64,000 nucleotides of DNA from Gehongia tenuis (lineage in GTDB: Bacteria > Bacillota > Clostridia > Christensenellales > NSJ-53), in contig NZ_JACRSR010000002.1 in the NCBI RefSeq assembly GCF_014384795.1, positions 62,001 to 126,000 on the forward strand, read 5' to 3'. The position numbers and the translations under genes were made by a program. Below are positions 27,690 through 36,943 of the stretch, piece after piece (the first letter of the stretch is position 1; every line of letters starts with the position of its first letter). Under the pieces are notes generated by a model. It saw nothing but the letters and a program-made list of their open reading frames with translations. It was not told the origin of the DNA and searched no databases.

Positions 27690-28711
27690 CCCTTGAAGCC
27701 GTCAAGGCGTTCCTTCTGCACTATGATGGGCCGCCCGCAGCCCTCATGGAGGTGTGCGGCACCCACACCCACGAGATTTCCCGCTGGGGCATCGCAAGCC
27801 TGCTCTCCCCAAAGATCCGCCTGGTATCCGGTCCGGGCTGTCCCGTATGCGTAACGGTGGCCTCCTACGTGGACCGGCTGGTGGAGCTGTCCAAAAAACC
27901 GGATCATACGGTACTCAGCTTTGGCGACATGCTCCGGGTGAAGGGGAGCGTCACCAGCCTCCGGGACGGCGGCGTCCGGGCGGAGATGGTCTATTCCCCC
28001 TTCGATGTACTGGAAAAGGCTGAAGCCCAGCCCCAAATGAGGTTTGTTTTTGCCGCTGTGGGCTTTGAAACCACGGCTCCTCTCTATGCACTTCTCCTCG
28101 AGGAATGTGTGAACCGGGGCATCGACAATGTCCGGCTGCTCACATCCCTCAAAGTGATGCCGCCGGTTATCGACTGGGTCTGCCGGCGAGGCGGTGTGGA
28201 CGGCTTTATCGCGCCCGGCCATGTCAGCGTCATTACGGGAAGCGAGATTTTCCGCCCTCTCGCGCATAAATATGGCCTGCCCTTTGCCGTAACCGGATTT
28301 TCCGGCGAGGCCATTCTTGCCTCCCTCTACAGCCTTATGCAAAACCTCGGCAGGGGCACCGTGCAGAATCTCTATCCTTCGGTGGTAACGCAGACCGGCA
28401 ACCCAAAAGCCCAGGCCCTCCTCCAGCACTATTTTGAGCCCTGCGATGGCGCATGGCGGGGCATGGGTATTCTCCCCGGTTCGGCACTGCGCCTTCGGGA
28501 TGAATATGCCCCCTTCGACGTCGGAAGTGCGGAGCTGCTGGAGGACAGTGAGAACCCCGGCTGCCGATGCGCCGAGATTCTCACAGGCACCCTCCGTCCC
28601 GTCGACTGTCCTCTCTACGGCCAAGTCTGCACCCCCGAACATCCCGAGGGCGCCTGCATGGTATCGGCCGAGGGCTGTTGTTTCAACTGGTTCACCCATC
28701 ACCGCACCTAA
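27686..28711 (+). CDS. hypD: hydrogenase Fe-ligand scaffold protein HypD
   Basis: 341 residues. Motifs are MEVCGTHTHEISRWGI, GPGCPVCVT, FAAVGFETTAP and the C-terminal cysteines of the [4Fe-4S] cluster (DCPLYGQVC, GACMVSAEGCC). It builds the Fe(CN)2CO moiety with HypC. It follows hypC in ATGA overlap and precedes hypE by 13 bp. Confidence 0.95.
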   Translation: MTLEAVKAFLLHYDGPPAALMEVCGTHTHEISRWGIASLLSPKIRLVSGPGCPVCVTVASYVDRLVELSKKPDHTVLSFGDMLRVKGSVTSLRDGGVRAEMVYSPFDVLEKAEAQPQMRFVFAAVGFETTAPLYALLLEECVNRGIDNVRLLTSLKVMPPVIDWVCRRGGVDGFIAPGHVSVITGSEIFRPLAHKYGLPFAVTGFSGEAILASLYSLMQNLGRGTVQNLYPSVVTQTGNPKAQALLQHYFEPCDGAWRGMGILPGSALRLRDEYAPFDVGSAELLEDSENPGCRCAEILTGTLRPVDCPLYGQVCTPEHPEGACMVSAEGCCFNWFTHHRT

Positions 28712-28724
28712 GGAGGCTTCCTTC

Positions 28725-29693
28725 ATGAAAATCACTCTGGCCCACGGCAGCGGCGGCGAGACCACCCGGGCCCTCATCGATCAGCTTTTTGTCCGTCAGT
28801 TCACCAACCCCGCCCTCGACTCCCTGGGCGACTGCGCTCGGGTCCAAGGCTTCAAGCGCTTAGCCGTCACCACCGACAGCTTCGTGGTCACTCCCCTCTT
28901 TTTCCCGGGAGGCGATATCGGAAAGCTCTCGGTATGCGGCACGGTGAACGATCTGGCTATGGGGCTGGCCGCGCCCAGATACCTCACCTGCGGTTTCATT
29001 CTGGAGGAAGGACTGGAGCTGGACGCTTTGGAGCGGGTGGCCGCCTCCATGGCAAAAACCGCCCGGAAGGCGGGGGTCGTGGTGGTGGCCGGGGACACCA
29101 AGGTGGTGGAAGGCCGAGGCGGACTTTATATCAACACCGCCGGCGTGGGCGAAATTTTGGCCGACTTTTGCCCAATGGCACCAGGTGACGCCATTCTTCT
29201 GTCCGGCACCCTGGGGGATCATCATGCCGCCATTCTCAGCTCCAGGCTGAATGTCCAAAATGCCATTGAAAGCGATTGCGCTCCCCTTCATGTCATGGTC
29301 CAGCGGCTGGTGGAGGGCGGCATTCGCGTCAAGGCTCTGCGGGATGTTACCCGGGGCGGGCTTGCTACCATTCTAAATGAGCTTGCCGGCACACACACCC
29401 TGAGGATTGAGGACGCCGCCCTGCCCGTATCCCCGGAAGTTTGCGGCCTCTCCGGTCTGCTTGGCCTCGATCCCCTCTATATGGCCAATGAAGGAAAGAT
29501 GGTGGCCATCGTGGACGGCCGGGATGCCGATAAGGCGCTTGACCTTCTTCGTACATCACCCTATGGGGAGAGGGCGGTGCAGATTGGCCGGGTTACAGTG
29601 CGAAACGAAGCGCCCGTGGTGCTCCAGACGGCCCTTGGCGGCAGCCGCGTTCTTGGTGTTCTCTATGGCGAGGGTCTTCCCCGAATCTGTTAA
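28725..29693 (+). CDS. hypE: hydrogenase maturation dehydratase HypE
   Basis: 322 residues from the ATG at 28725 (AAGGAGG upstream). AIR-synthase fold with HGSGGETTRALI, the conserved DSFVVTPLFFPGG and GDTKVVEGRG. It ends in the diagnostic PRIC, whose terminal Cys carries the thiocarbamate that is dehydrated to thiocyanate. It is the last gene of the ech-hyp operon. I see no clear terminator after it. Confidence 0.95.
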   Translation: MKITLAHGSGGETTRALIDQLFVRQFTNPALDSLGDCARVQGFKRLAVTTDSFVVTPLFFPGGDIGKLSVCGTVNDLAMGLAAPRYLTCGFILEEGLELDALERVAASMAKTARKAGVVVVAGDTKVVEGRGGLYINTAGVGEILADFCPMAPGDAILLSGTLGDHHAAILSSRLNVQNAIESDCAPLHVMVQRLVEGGIRVKALRDVTRGGLATILNELAGTHTLRIEDAALPVSPEVCGLSGLLGLDPLYMANEGKMVAIVDGRDADKALDLLRTSPYGERAVQIGRVTVRNEAPVVLQTALGGSRVLGVLYGEGLPRIC

Positions 29694-29730
29694 ATTTTTG
29701 GTTTCACTAGGATTTGCCCTCCGAATGGTC

Positions 29731-29736
29731 TATAAT
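29731..29736 (+). promoter_or_regulatory. -10 element of the phasin-like/aarF transcript
   Basis: A perfect TATAAT about 40 bp before the start codon. The position 17 bp upstream (TAGGAT) is a poor -35. A short inverted repeat (AATAGG / CCTATT around TTTGTAC) at about 29734-29752 covers the expected transcription start. Confidence 0.45.
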
Positions 29737-29775
29737 AGGTTTGTACCCTATTTTAAATGAAGGAGCTGATCCATT

Positions 29776-30120
29776 ATGACGAGTTTTGGTGAAGATTTGA
29801 GGAAATTTCTGCTCATGGGCATTGGTGCCGTGGCGGTTACCGCGGAGAAATCCAAGGAAGTGGTGGATGAACTGGTCAAAAAGGGCGAGCTCACCGTGGA
29901 ACAGGGCAAGGTCCTCAATGAGGAACTGAAACGCAACATCAAGGACAAGATCAAGGACAATGTCACCGTCAATGTGGTGAAGGCCGAGCCCACTGCCGAT
30001 GCTGTGGTGGAGAACCTCGATAAAATGAGCAAGGAGGACATCGAGGCCATCAAGGCGAAGCTGGCCGAGATGGAAAAAGCAGAGGAACAGCATGGAGAAG
30101 CGGAAAACGCCGCGGAATAA
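29776..30120 (+). CDS. phasin-like small helical protein
   Basis: 114 residues, almost fully helical and strongly charged. It has a short N-terminal apolar segment (FLLMGIGAVAVTAEKSKEVVDELVKKG is the phasin-like start) and an acidic C-terminal helix. Similar proteins are often annotated as phasin family in Clostridia, usually next to aarF. I cannot claim granule binding. Its 3' end overlaps the aarF start by 29 bp, so the two are translated together and probably act together. Confidence 0.6.
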   Translation: MTSFGEDLRKFLLMGIGAVAVTAEKSKEVVDELVKKGELTVEQGKVLNEELKRNIKDKIKDNVTVNVVKAEPTADAVVENLDKMSKEDIEAIKAKLAEMEKAEEQHGEAENAAE

Positions 30121-31687
30121 CTTTGACAGCCGAACCCGGCTCAAGGAGATCATCTCCGTACTTAGCAAACGGGAAATTGTTAAGGGCATCACGCCGGAAA
30201 AACTGCGGCTGATCATCGAGGACCTGGGTCCCACCTTCGTCAAGCTGGGCCAGATCATGTCCATGCGTCAGGATGTGCTGCCTGCGGAGTACTGCAGGGA
30301 GCTGACCAAACTGCGTGCCGATGTGGCGCCCATGAGCTACGAAGAAGTTCAGGATGTCATCGAGCAGCAGTACGGCCGAACGCTCGCCAGCGTATTCAAG
30401 CATTTTGACCCCGTACCCCTCGGTTCGGCCTCCATCGCGCAGGCTCATAGCGCTATGCTCAAAAATGGCACGGAAGTTGTGGTCAAAGTCCAGCGTCCGG
30501 GTATCCATGACACCATGGCGATGGACATTGCCTTGCTGAAACGGGCTTCAGGCGTTTTGAAGCTGGCCAGCGGCACGGGAAACGTCCTCGACTTCCGTGC
30601 CATTCTGGATGAGATGTGGTTCGTGGCTCAGCAGGAGATGGACTTTATGATTGAGGCCCAAAATGCTGATGAGTTTTACGAGCTTAATAAGGATGTGGTC
30701 TACATCACCTGCCCCCGCATCCTTCACGAGTTCACCACCTCCAAGGTGTTGGTGATGGAATATGTGGAGGGCATTGAGCTGGACGAACAGGAACGGCTTG
30801 CCGAACTCGGCTACGATCTCAAGGAGATCGCCGTCAAGCTGGCCGACAACTATGTCAAGCAGATCATTGATGACGCCTTCTTCCATGCCGACCCCCATCC
30901 GGGCAACATTCGAATCCGGGACGGCAAGATCGTGTGGCTGGACCTTGGGATGATGGGAAGACTCACCGCCCGGGACCAGGCCCTCTTCAAAAAGGCGGTA
31001 AAGGCCGTGGCGGAAGGGGATGTGAGCGAACTTAAAAATGTTCTTTTGGCGCTTGGCGTGCACACTGGAAAGATCAATCATGCCAAGCTTTACACCGATA
31101 TCGACGATATGCTCACCCGGTATGGCACCATGGAGGTGGGCAGCATGGATGTGGGTGTTTTGATGGAGGAATTGGTACTTCTCGCCCGAAGCAATCAAAT
31201 CGCCATGCCCAAAGGCGTGACCATGCTGTGCCGCGGCATCATCACCGTGGAGGGCGTGCTTTGCCAGCTGGACCCCAACATCAATATGGTGGAGATCATG
31301 GCCAACCGCATGTCCAGCGAATTTTTGCAGGATTTCGATCCCATGGATGAACTCAAAGCCAATGCAAAGATTCTTGCCTATTCTAGCAAAAAGGCGCTTG
31401 GGATTCCCGGCCAAATCTCCGATATCCTCAAGATGGCCATCAAGGGCCAGAGCAAACTCAATTTGGAGCTGACGGGGTCGGAGGAACCGCTTGCCGCCAT
31501 CGACAGGATGATCAATAAGATCGTGGTTTGCATCATCACCGCCGCCCTTCTGATCGGTTCCAGCCTCATCTGCACCACCAACATGCAGCCCAAGATTTTG
31601 GGCATTCCCGCGCTGGGGATCTTTGGGTTCATCGCCGCGCTGGTTTTGAGCGTCTGGCTGGTGGTGGCTACGCGCAAAAAAAGGTAG
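30092..31687 (+). CDS. AarF/UbiB (ABC1) family atypical kinase
   Basis: 531 residues. Typical segments: EDLGPTFVKLGQIMSMRQDVLP (the KxGQ lid), PLGSASIAQAHSA (the Ala-rich loop), VVVKVQRPG (Lys), DAFFHADPHPGN and IVWLDLGMMGRL (the catalytic Asp residues). Two membrane spans lie at the C-terminus. In respiring bacteria UbiB extracts quinone intermediates from the membrane with ATPase activity. In an anaerobe with no other quinone genes in view the lipid client is open. It overlaps the phasin-like gene. Confidence 0.88.
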   Translation: MEKRKTPRNNFDSRTRLKEIISVLSKREIVKGITPEKLRLIIEDLGPTFVKLGQIMSMRQDVLPAEYCRELTKLRADVAPMSYEEVQDVIEQQYGRTLASVFKHFDPVPLGSASIAQAHSAMLKNGTEVVVKVQRPGIHDTMAMDIALLKRASGVLKLASGTGNVLDFRAILDEMWFVAQQEMDFMIEAQNADEFYELNKDVVYITCPRILHEFTTSKVLVMEYVEGIELDEQERLAELGYDLKEIAVKLADNYVKQIIDDAFFHADPHPGNIRIRDGKIVWLDLGMMGRLTARDQALFKKAVKAVAEGDVSELKNVLLALGVHTGKINHAKLYTDIDDMLTRYGTMEVGSMDVGVLMEELVLLARSNQIAMPKGVTMLCRGIITVEGVLCQLDPNINMVEIMANRMSSEFLQDFDPMDELKANAKILAYSSKKALGIPGQISDILKMAIKGQSKLNLELTGSEEPLAAIDRMINKIVVCIITAALLIGSSLICTTNMQPKILGIPALGIFGFIAALVLSVWLVVATRKKR

Positions 31688-31709
31688 TGCTTAAGCATTT
31701 TGATCCCTT

Positions 31710-31741
31710 AAAAAATACCGTCCTTGGACGGTATTTTTTTA
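31710..31741. terminator. bidirectional-type terminator after aarF
   Basis: Stem TACCGTC / GACGGTA around CTTG, with an A-run before and a T-run after. Confidence 0.9.
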
Positions 31742-31771
31742 TTGCCCCCGGAATTACAAATAAAAAATGAG

Positions 31772-31800
31772 TTGCTCCCTTTTACAGGTTCATGTATGAT
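31772..31800 (+). promoter_or_regulatory. promoter of the RND transporter gene
   Basis: TTGCTC, exact 17-bp spacer and TATGAT, 50 bp before the TTG start codon. Confidence 0.55.
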
Positions 31801-31850
31801 TAACACGTTCAAACAGATGTTTAGATTCTTTTTTTGAGGAGGTCCCTCCC

Positions 31851-34800
31851 TTGCTTTCAAAATTCAGCGTTAAAAAACCGCTTACCATAATTGTAGCGGT
31901 TCTCGCCATTATTCTGTTGGGGGTGGTGGCGTTCACCAAGATGCCCACCGATCTTTTGCCCAGCATGGATCTTCCCTACGTGGTGGTCATGACCACCTAT
32001 CCTGGCGCCAATCCGGAAAAAGTGGAACTGACGGTAACCAAACCCATTGAAAGCACCCTTTCCACGGTGGGAGGGCTGGATAAAATCAGCAGCATATCCA
32101 GTGAAAACTCCAGCATGGTCATCTTCCAGTTCAACTACGGAGTAAACATGGATACGGTGATCATCGACATGAATAACAAGCTGGACATGGTTAAATCCCA
32201 GTTTGACGATGGGGTGGGTTCCCCCATCCTGGTCAAGATGAATCCGGATCTATTGCCCATCATGGTGGCCAGTGTGGACATGGACGGCAAGACCGTTCTT
32301 GAAACCTCCAAGTTGGTGGAAGAGGACGTCATCCCCACTTTGGAGCGGCTAAACGGCGTGGCCTCCGTGACCGGTATGGGACTTATTGAAGAAAGGGTGG
32401 AGATCACCCTCAGCCAAGATAAAATTGACGCATTAAACGACCGGATTCTGGGTTCGCTGGACGAGAGCCTGCTGGAAACCCAGCAGCAGCTGGAGGATGC
32501 TCGGGCGGAACTGGAGAGCCAAAAGGAGAAACTGGCCTCGGAGGGTTCCAGCCAGGCCCAAAAGCTGGCCGAAGCGGAGGCGCAGCTTTCCGGCGGAAAG
32601 GATCAGCTCAACAATGGGCTCAATCAGATCGCCCTTGCCAAGGTTCAGCTGGAGGCCCAGCTAAAGGAGCTGCAAACCCAGCGGGCCTTGGTGGAAAGTG
32701 CCATCACCGCCAAAAACGCTCTGCCCGAACTGGAGCAAGGAATCACGGGCGCCGAAATGGCCATCCAGCAAATTGACCTTGAGATTAAAAACGCTGAGAA
32801 TCAGATTCCCGCCTTAAAAACACAGAGAGACAGCCTGGAGAGCGCTCTAAACGCCCTGCCGGATACGCCGGAGAACGCTGCCCAGCGCGCTCAGCTTCAG
32901 GGTGAGATCGAGGGTCTTGACGGCACCATTGCCACGCTGCAAAAAGCCGTGGACGATGGCAAGGCCCAGAAGGCTCAGTACGAAACCACCGTGACCTCCC
33001 TCAAAGAAAAAAAGTCCCAGATCGAGTCGCTGTTGGCGTCCCAGGGAGATCCTTCTTTGGAGACCCTGCAGGCTTCCCTTTCCCAGATTGATCAGGGGAT
33101 CGCCAGCTGTGAGGAAGCTTTGGCTGCCCTTCCCGGCCAGGAGGAGTCCCTGAACGGCACCCTCAGTGATCTGGGTGATAAACAGCAGCAGCTTGAGACG
33201 GGCAAATCCACCATGAACCAGATGTTAACCGACGCTTCCGTGCAGCTTGCCCTGGCGGAAAAGGAGTTGGACGAGAAGACGGCAGAATTTGAGGCCGCAC
33301 GAGATGCCGCCTATAAACAGGCCAATCTGGATGGGATGATCACCAAGGCCACCCTGAGCGGCATTTTGACCGGCGAGAATTTCTCCATGCCCGCCGGCTA
33401 TCTCAAGGAGAACGGGGAACAGTACACCGTCAAAGTGGGTGATCCCTTCGGCAGTGTGGAAGAGATCGAAAACCTGGAACTGTTCCATATCGATGCGGAT
33501 GATATCGGCGCAGTGAAGCTGAGTGATGTAGCCGATGTGGCTTTTGCCGACAACACCGGGGAGATGTACGGCAAGATCAACGGCAATGACGGCATCCTGC
33601 TCACCCTGCAAAAACAGAGCACCGCCTCCACCAGTGAGGTTTCGGACCTCATCCGCGCCGCCATGGCCGATCTGGAGGCGGAGCACCCCGGCATGCACCT
33701 CACTGCCCTTAACGATCAAGGCATCTATATTGATATCGTGATCGATTCCGTTTTGAACAATCTCATGCTGGGCGGAGCACTGGCCATCGTGATTTTGTTC
33801 CTCTTCCTGCGGAATCTGAAGCCCACCTTAATTGTGGCCTTCAGCATTCCCATCAGCCTCATGCTGGCCGTGGTGCTCATGTATTTCACCGGTGTGACCA
33901 TGAACGTCATCTCCCTGGCCGGTCTGGCGCTGGGCGTGGGCATGCTGGTGGACAACAGTATCGTGGTGATCGAGAATATCTACCGCATGCGTGCGGAGGG
34001 CGTTCCCGTGGCCAAGGCCGCCGTGAAGGGAGCCAGCCAGGTGGCCGGCGCCATTGCTTCCTCCACGCTGACCACCATCTGCGTGTTCCTGCCCATCGTG
34101 TTCACCGAGGGCATTTCCAAGGAATTGTTCGCCGATATGGGCCTTACCATCGCCTACTCCCTGCTCGCCAGCCTTTTCATTGCACTGACCCTCGTTCCCT
34201 CCCTATCCACATTGATGATGAAAAAGCCGGATACCGTAAGACATGGGCTTTTTGACCGGTTTACCGCCTTCTACGGGAGGCTTCTGGGCCATACCCTGCG
34301 CCACAAGGCCATCGCCCTTATCGCTGCGGCTTTGCTGCTGGGCGCCAGTGTGTACGGCGCGCTCACCATGGGAACGGCTTTCATGCCCGAGACCGACAAT
34401 TCGGAGATCTCTGTGAGTCTTGAAACCTCCAAGGAAACCACCAAGGCCGATACCTGGGCCCTCAGCGATGAGGCCGCTGAACGCATCCGGCAGATTCCCG
34501 GGGTCGAAACGGTGGGCGCTATGCAAAGCGGCAATGATAATGCGGTCAGCATGTACGTGCTGCTCGACGACAAACGGGATATGACCAGCAATGAGATTGC
34601 CCGGAAGATCAATGAGGTCACCGCCGATATGCCCTGTGAGATCACAGCTTCGGGCTCGGCCATGGATATTTCCGCCCTGGCCGGTTCGGGCATCGAGATT
34701 GACATTCGAGGCACGGATCTGGATGAACTGCAGCGCATCGCAAAGGAGATAGCGGCGCTCGTGGCCGAGGTCCCCGGCACGGAAAACGTGAGCGACGGCC

Positions 34801-35786
34801 TTGAGGATACGGCCACCGAAACCCGCGTCATCGTGGATAAGAACAAGGCTCTTGAATATGGACTCACCGTGGCCCAGGTCTATCAGGAGGTAGCTAAAGC
34901 GCTCTCCAGCGAGACCACTGCGGCAACCTTGACGCTGGATGCCGATGAATATCCGGTGATCGTGGCCGACGATCCCGCCGGCGCTCTCACCCGGGATACC
35001 CTGGGCGAATACAAGCTCACCGTCACCAAGGACGGCGAAGAGATGGAGATCTCCCTCAATGAGATTGCTAAAATCACCGAGGCCGAAGGGCTCTCCTCCA
35101 TCGCCCATGAGGATTTTTCCCGGTATATGTCGGTTACGGCCGCCGTGGACGCAGACCACAACATCGGTCTGGTAAGCCGGGATATCGAGAAAAAACTGGC
35201 CTCCTACACCGTGCCCGAGGGCTACAGCGTGGAAATTGCCGGCGAGAGTGAAACCATCAGCAGCACCCTCAGCGACCTCATTCAGATGGTGTTGCTGGCG
35301 GTGGTCCTGATCTACCTCATTATGGTGGCCCAGTTCCAGTCCTTTCTCTCCCCCTTCATCGTGCTGTTCACCATTCCTCTTGCCTTCACCGGCGGTTTCC
35401 TGCTTCTATGGATCTGCGGTTTTGAAGTCAGCGCCATTGCCATGCTGGGCCTATTGGTTCTCGCCGGTGTGGTGGTCAACAATGGTATTGTGTTCGTGGA
35501 TTGTGCCAACCAGCTCCGCGCCGGCGGCATGGAACGGCGTGAAGCGCTCATCGCTACCGGCCGTATGCGTATGCGGCCCATCCTCATGACCGCGCTGACC
35601 ACCATCCTTGGCCTTATTACCCTAGCCTTTGGCATGGGTACCGGTTCGGATATGCTCCAGCCCATGGCGGTGGTGATCATCGGCGGCCTGACCTACGCCA
35701 CGGCCCTCACCCTGTTCATTGTGCCTGCCCTCTATGACATCTTCCAGAAAAGACCCATCCGCCATGCGGATGTGGACGATCTCTAA
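31851..35786 (+). CDS. RND superfamily efflux pump with a long coiled-coil insertion
   Basis: 1311 residues, against about 1030-1065 for AcrB or SwrC. It starts at a TTG 8 nt after GAGGAGG. Twelve spans in the HAE1/AcrB order; span 4 carries GVGMLVDNSIVVIEN and span 10 GVVVNNGIVFVD. Residues about 197-490 are a heptad-rich, Gln/Glu/Leu-rich segment inserted inside the first porter region, between DKIDALNDRIL and the KATLSGILTGENFSMPAG helix. The segment appears to form two or more antiparallel coiled-coil stretches. No membrane-fusion or outer-membrane partner is encoded next to it. Substrate unknown. Confidence 0.9.
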   Translation: MLSKFSVKKPLTIIVAVLAIILLGVVAFTKMPTDLLPSMDLPYVVVMTTYPGANPEKVELTVTKPIESTLSTVGGLDKISSISSENSSMVIFQFNYGVNMDTVIIDMNNKLDMVKSQFDDGVGSPILVKMNPDLLPIMVASVDMDGKTVLETSKLVEEDVIPTLERLNGVASVTGMGLIEERVEITLSQDKIDALNDRILGSLDESLLETQQQLEDARAELESQKEKLASEGSSQAQKLAEAEAQLSGGKDQLNNGLNQIALAKVQLEAQLKELQTQRALVESAITAKNALPELEQGITGAEMAIQQIDLEIKNAENQIPALKTQRDSLESALNALPDTPENAAQRAQLQGEIEGLDGTIATLQKAVDDGKAQKAQYETTVTSLKEKKSQIESLLASQGDPSLETLQASLSQIDQGIASCEEALAALPGQEESLNGTLSDLGDKQQQLETGKSTMNQMLTDASVQLALAEKELDEKTAEFEAARDAAYKQANLDGMITKATLSGILTGENFSMPAGYLKENGEQYTVKVGDPFGSVEEIENLELFHIDADDIGAVKLSDVADVAFADNTGEMYGKINGNDGILLTLQKQSTASTSEVSDLIRAAMADLEAEHPGMHLTALNDQGIYIDIVIDSVLNNLMLGGALAIVILFLFLRNLKPTLIVAFSIPISLMLAVVLMYFTGVTMNVISLAGLALGVGMLVDNSIVVIENIYRMRAEGVPVAKAAVKGASQVAGAIASSTLTTICVFLPIVFTEGISKELFADMGLTIAYSLLASLFIALTLVPSLSTLMMKKPDTVRHGLFDRFTAFYGRLLGHTLRHKAIALIAAALLLGASVYGALTMGTAFMPETDNSEISVSLETSKETTKADTWALSDEAAERIRQIPGVETVGAMQSGNDNAVSMYVLLDDKRDMTSNEIARKINEVTADMPCEITASGSAMDISALAGSGIEIDIRGTDLDELQRIAKEIAALVAEVPGTENVSDGLEDTATETRVIVDKNKALEYGLTVAQVYQEVAKALSSETTAATLTLDADEYPVIVADDPAGALTRDTLGEYKLTVTKDGEEMEISLNEIAKITEAEGLSSIAHEDFSRYMSVTAAVDADHNIGLVSRDIEKKLASYTVPEGYSVEIAGESETISSTLSDLIQMVLLAVVLIYLIMVAQFQSFLSPFIVLFTIPLAFTGGFLLLWICGFEVSAIAMLGLLVLAGVVVNNGIVFVDCANQLRAGGMERREALIATGRMRMRPILMTALTTILGLITLAFGMGTGSDMLQPMAVVIIGGLTYATALTLFIVPALYDIFQKRPIRHADVDDL

Positions 35787-35795
35787 ATTCAGACA

Positions 35796-35828
35796 TAAAA
35801 AAAGCCTCCGCCTGAGCGGAGGCTTTTT
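35796..35828. terminator. bidirectional terminator between RND gene and lacI-type gene
   Basis: Stem AAAGCCTCCGC / GCGGAGGCTTT with a CTGA tetraloop, A-run and T-run on either side. It serves both convergent genes. Confidence 0.92.
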
Positions 35829-35833
35829 TAGGT

Positions 35834-36832
35834 TTAAGTGGAAAGGGTGGAATTCCGCACGATGAGCTCCGTATCCAGCATCGCCCGATGGGACGTGGTG
35901 ATTTCCCCCCGGATTCTGTCAATGAGAATATTGCAGACCTGCTTGCCCATCTGATACTGCGGCTGAACAATGGTGGAGATGGAGGGCGTATAGATCTGCG
36001 CCAGGGGATCGCCGTCGAATCCGATCACGGCCAAATCCTCCGGTACCCGGATGTTGAGTTCCCTGGCCGCACGAATGGCATCCGCCGCCAGTTTATCGGA
36101 GGTGGCAAAGATGGCGTCCGGCCTGTTTTCAATCCTGAGCAGCTCCCGGCAGCACGGCATGCCGTCGTTGTCCGCCGTCACCACGGTGCGCTGCCATTCC
36201 GGGCGAATCTCCAGTCCTTCCGCCTCAAGGGTGTCCAAATAGGCGTCCAGCCGAATATGCGCGAAATGGAACTGAACGGAACGGTTGATGATGGCGATCT
36301 TTTTACGGCCGATGGAGATGAGATGGCGCACCGCAACACAGGCGGAATTGTATTCATCAATACTGGCAAAGGGCACATTGGAGCCCTCCGGCGTAACCCG
36401 GTTGACAGCCACGGGATAACGGGCCGACAGCTTCTCCAGTTCCTCAAAAGGCACCCGCTGATCAAAACAGATAAGTCCGTCCACAAAGTGTTGGCTCAGC
36501 ATGTCCATATAGCCCGTTACCACGCCCTGTTCCGTATAGGTCTGCGCGACCAGGACCTGATAACCCTGTTCATGGGCAAAATCCTGAATTCCCCAGTTGA
36601 CCATACTGTAAAAAGCGCCAAACATGGGAAGAAGGACCAAAATTCGCCCGCTACGGTTCTGTCGAAGATTGCGCCCCAGCATATTGGGCTGATACTCCAT
36701 CTCCTCAATAATCCGTTCAACTTTTGTTCGAGTCTGCTGCTTCACAGGTCCCGAACGATTGATAACCCTGGAAACGGTGGCCACCGAGACCCCCGCCCGC
36801 CGGGCAACATCCTGAATTGTGTAAGTTTTCAT
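35834..36832 (-). CDS. LacI-family transcriptional regulator, divergent from a small RNA
   Basis: 332 residues. The N-terminal helix-turn-helix and hinge helix read TIQDVARRAGVSVATVSRVI and YQPNMLGRNLRQNRSG, followed by a periplasmic-binding-protein-like ligand domain (DGLICFDQRVP, AIFATSDKLAADAIRA, VIGFDGDPLAQIYTPSISTI). It should bind a palindromic operator and respond to a sugar-like or nucleoside-like effector. No sugar-use gene is adjacent. Its nearest divergent unit is the small RNA at 36950-37078, whose promoter carries two TGTAA-N4-TTAC sites. AAAGGAG precedes the start. Confidence 0.9.
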   Translation of the reverse strand: MKTYTIQDVARRAGVSVATVSRVINRSGPVKQQTRTKVERIIEEMEYQPNMLGRNLRQNRSGRILVLLPMFGAFYSMVNWGIQDFAHEQGYQVLVAQTYTEQGVVTGYMDMLSQHFVDGLICFDQRVPFEELEKLSARYPVAVNRVTPEGSNVPFASIDEYNSACVAVRHLISIGRKKIAIINRSVQFHFAHIRLDAYLDTLEAEGLEIRPEWQRTVVTADNDGMPCCRELLRIENRPDAIFATSDKLAADAIRAARELNIRVPEDLAVIGFDGDPLAQIYTPSISTIVQPQYQMGKQVCNILIDRIRGEITTSHRAMLDTELIVRNSTLST

Positions 36833-36859
36833 TCCATATCTCCTTTAAATCATACGACT

Positions 36860-36888
36860 ATTGTAAAGTACTTAAGAAAAAAAATCAA
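36860..36888 (-). promoter_or_regulatory. promoter of the lacI-type gene
   Basis: TTGATT (36888-36883), exact 17-bp spacer and TACAAT (36865-36860). The palindrome AAGTACTT (36866-36873) touches the -10, and TGTAA at 36862-36866 resembles one half of the operators found on the other side. Confidence 0.6.
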
Positions 36889-36915
36889 ATCATGAAACTT
36901 TTTTCTTAAATTCTG

Positions 36916-36943
36916 TTGACAATCTCCCAAAACGCTGTAATAT
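36916..36943 (+). promoter_or_regulatory. promoter of the small RNA
   Basis: Consensus TTGACA (36916-36921), 16-bp spacer and TAATAT (36938-36943). An alternative -10, TATATT (36941-36946), gives a 19-bp spacer. Transcription should start near 36950. Confidence 0.7.

Noticed and set aside
28434..28724. N-terminal extension of hypE into hypD
   Set aside because: The HypE family begins near KITLAHGSGG; AAGGAGG stands directly before the ATG at 28725, and the extension overlaps hypD coding sequence.
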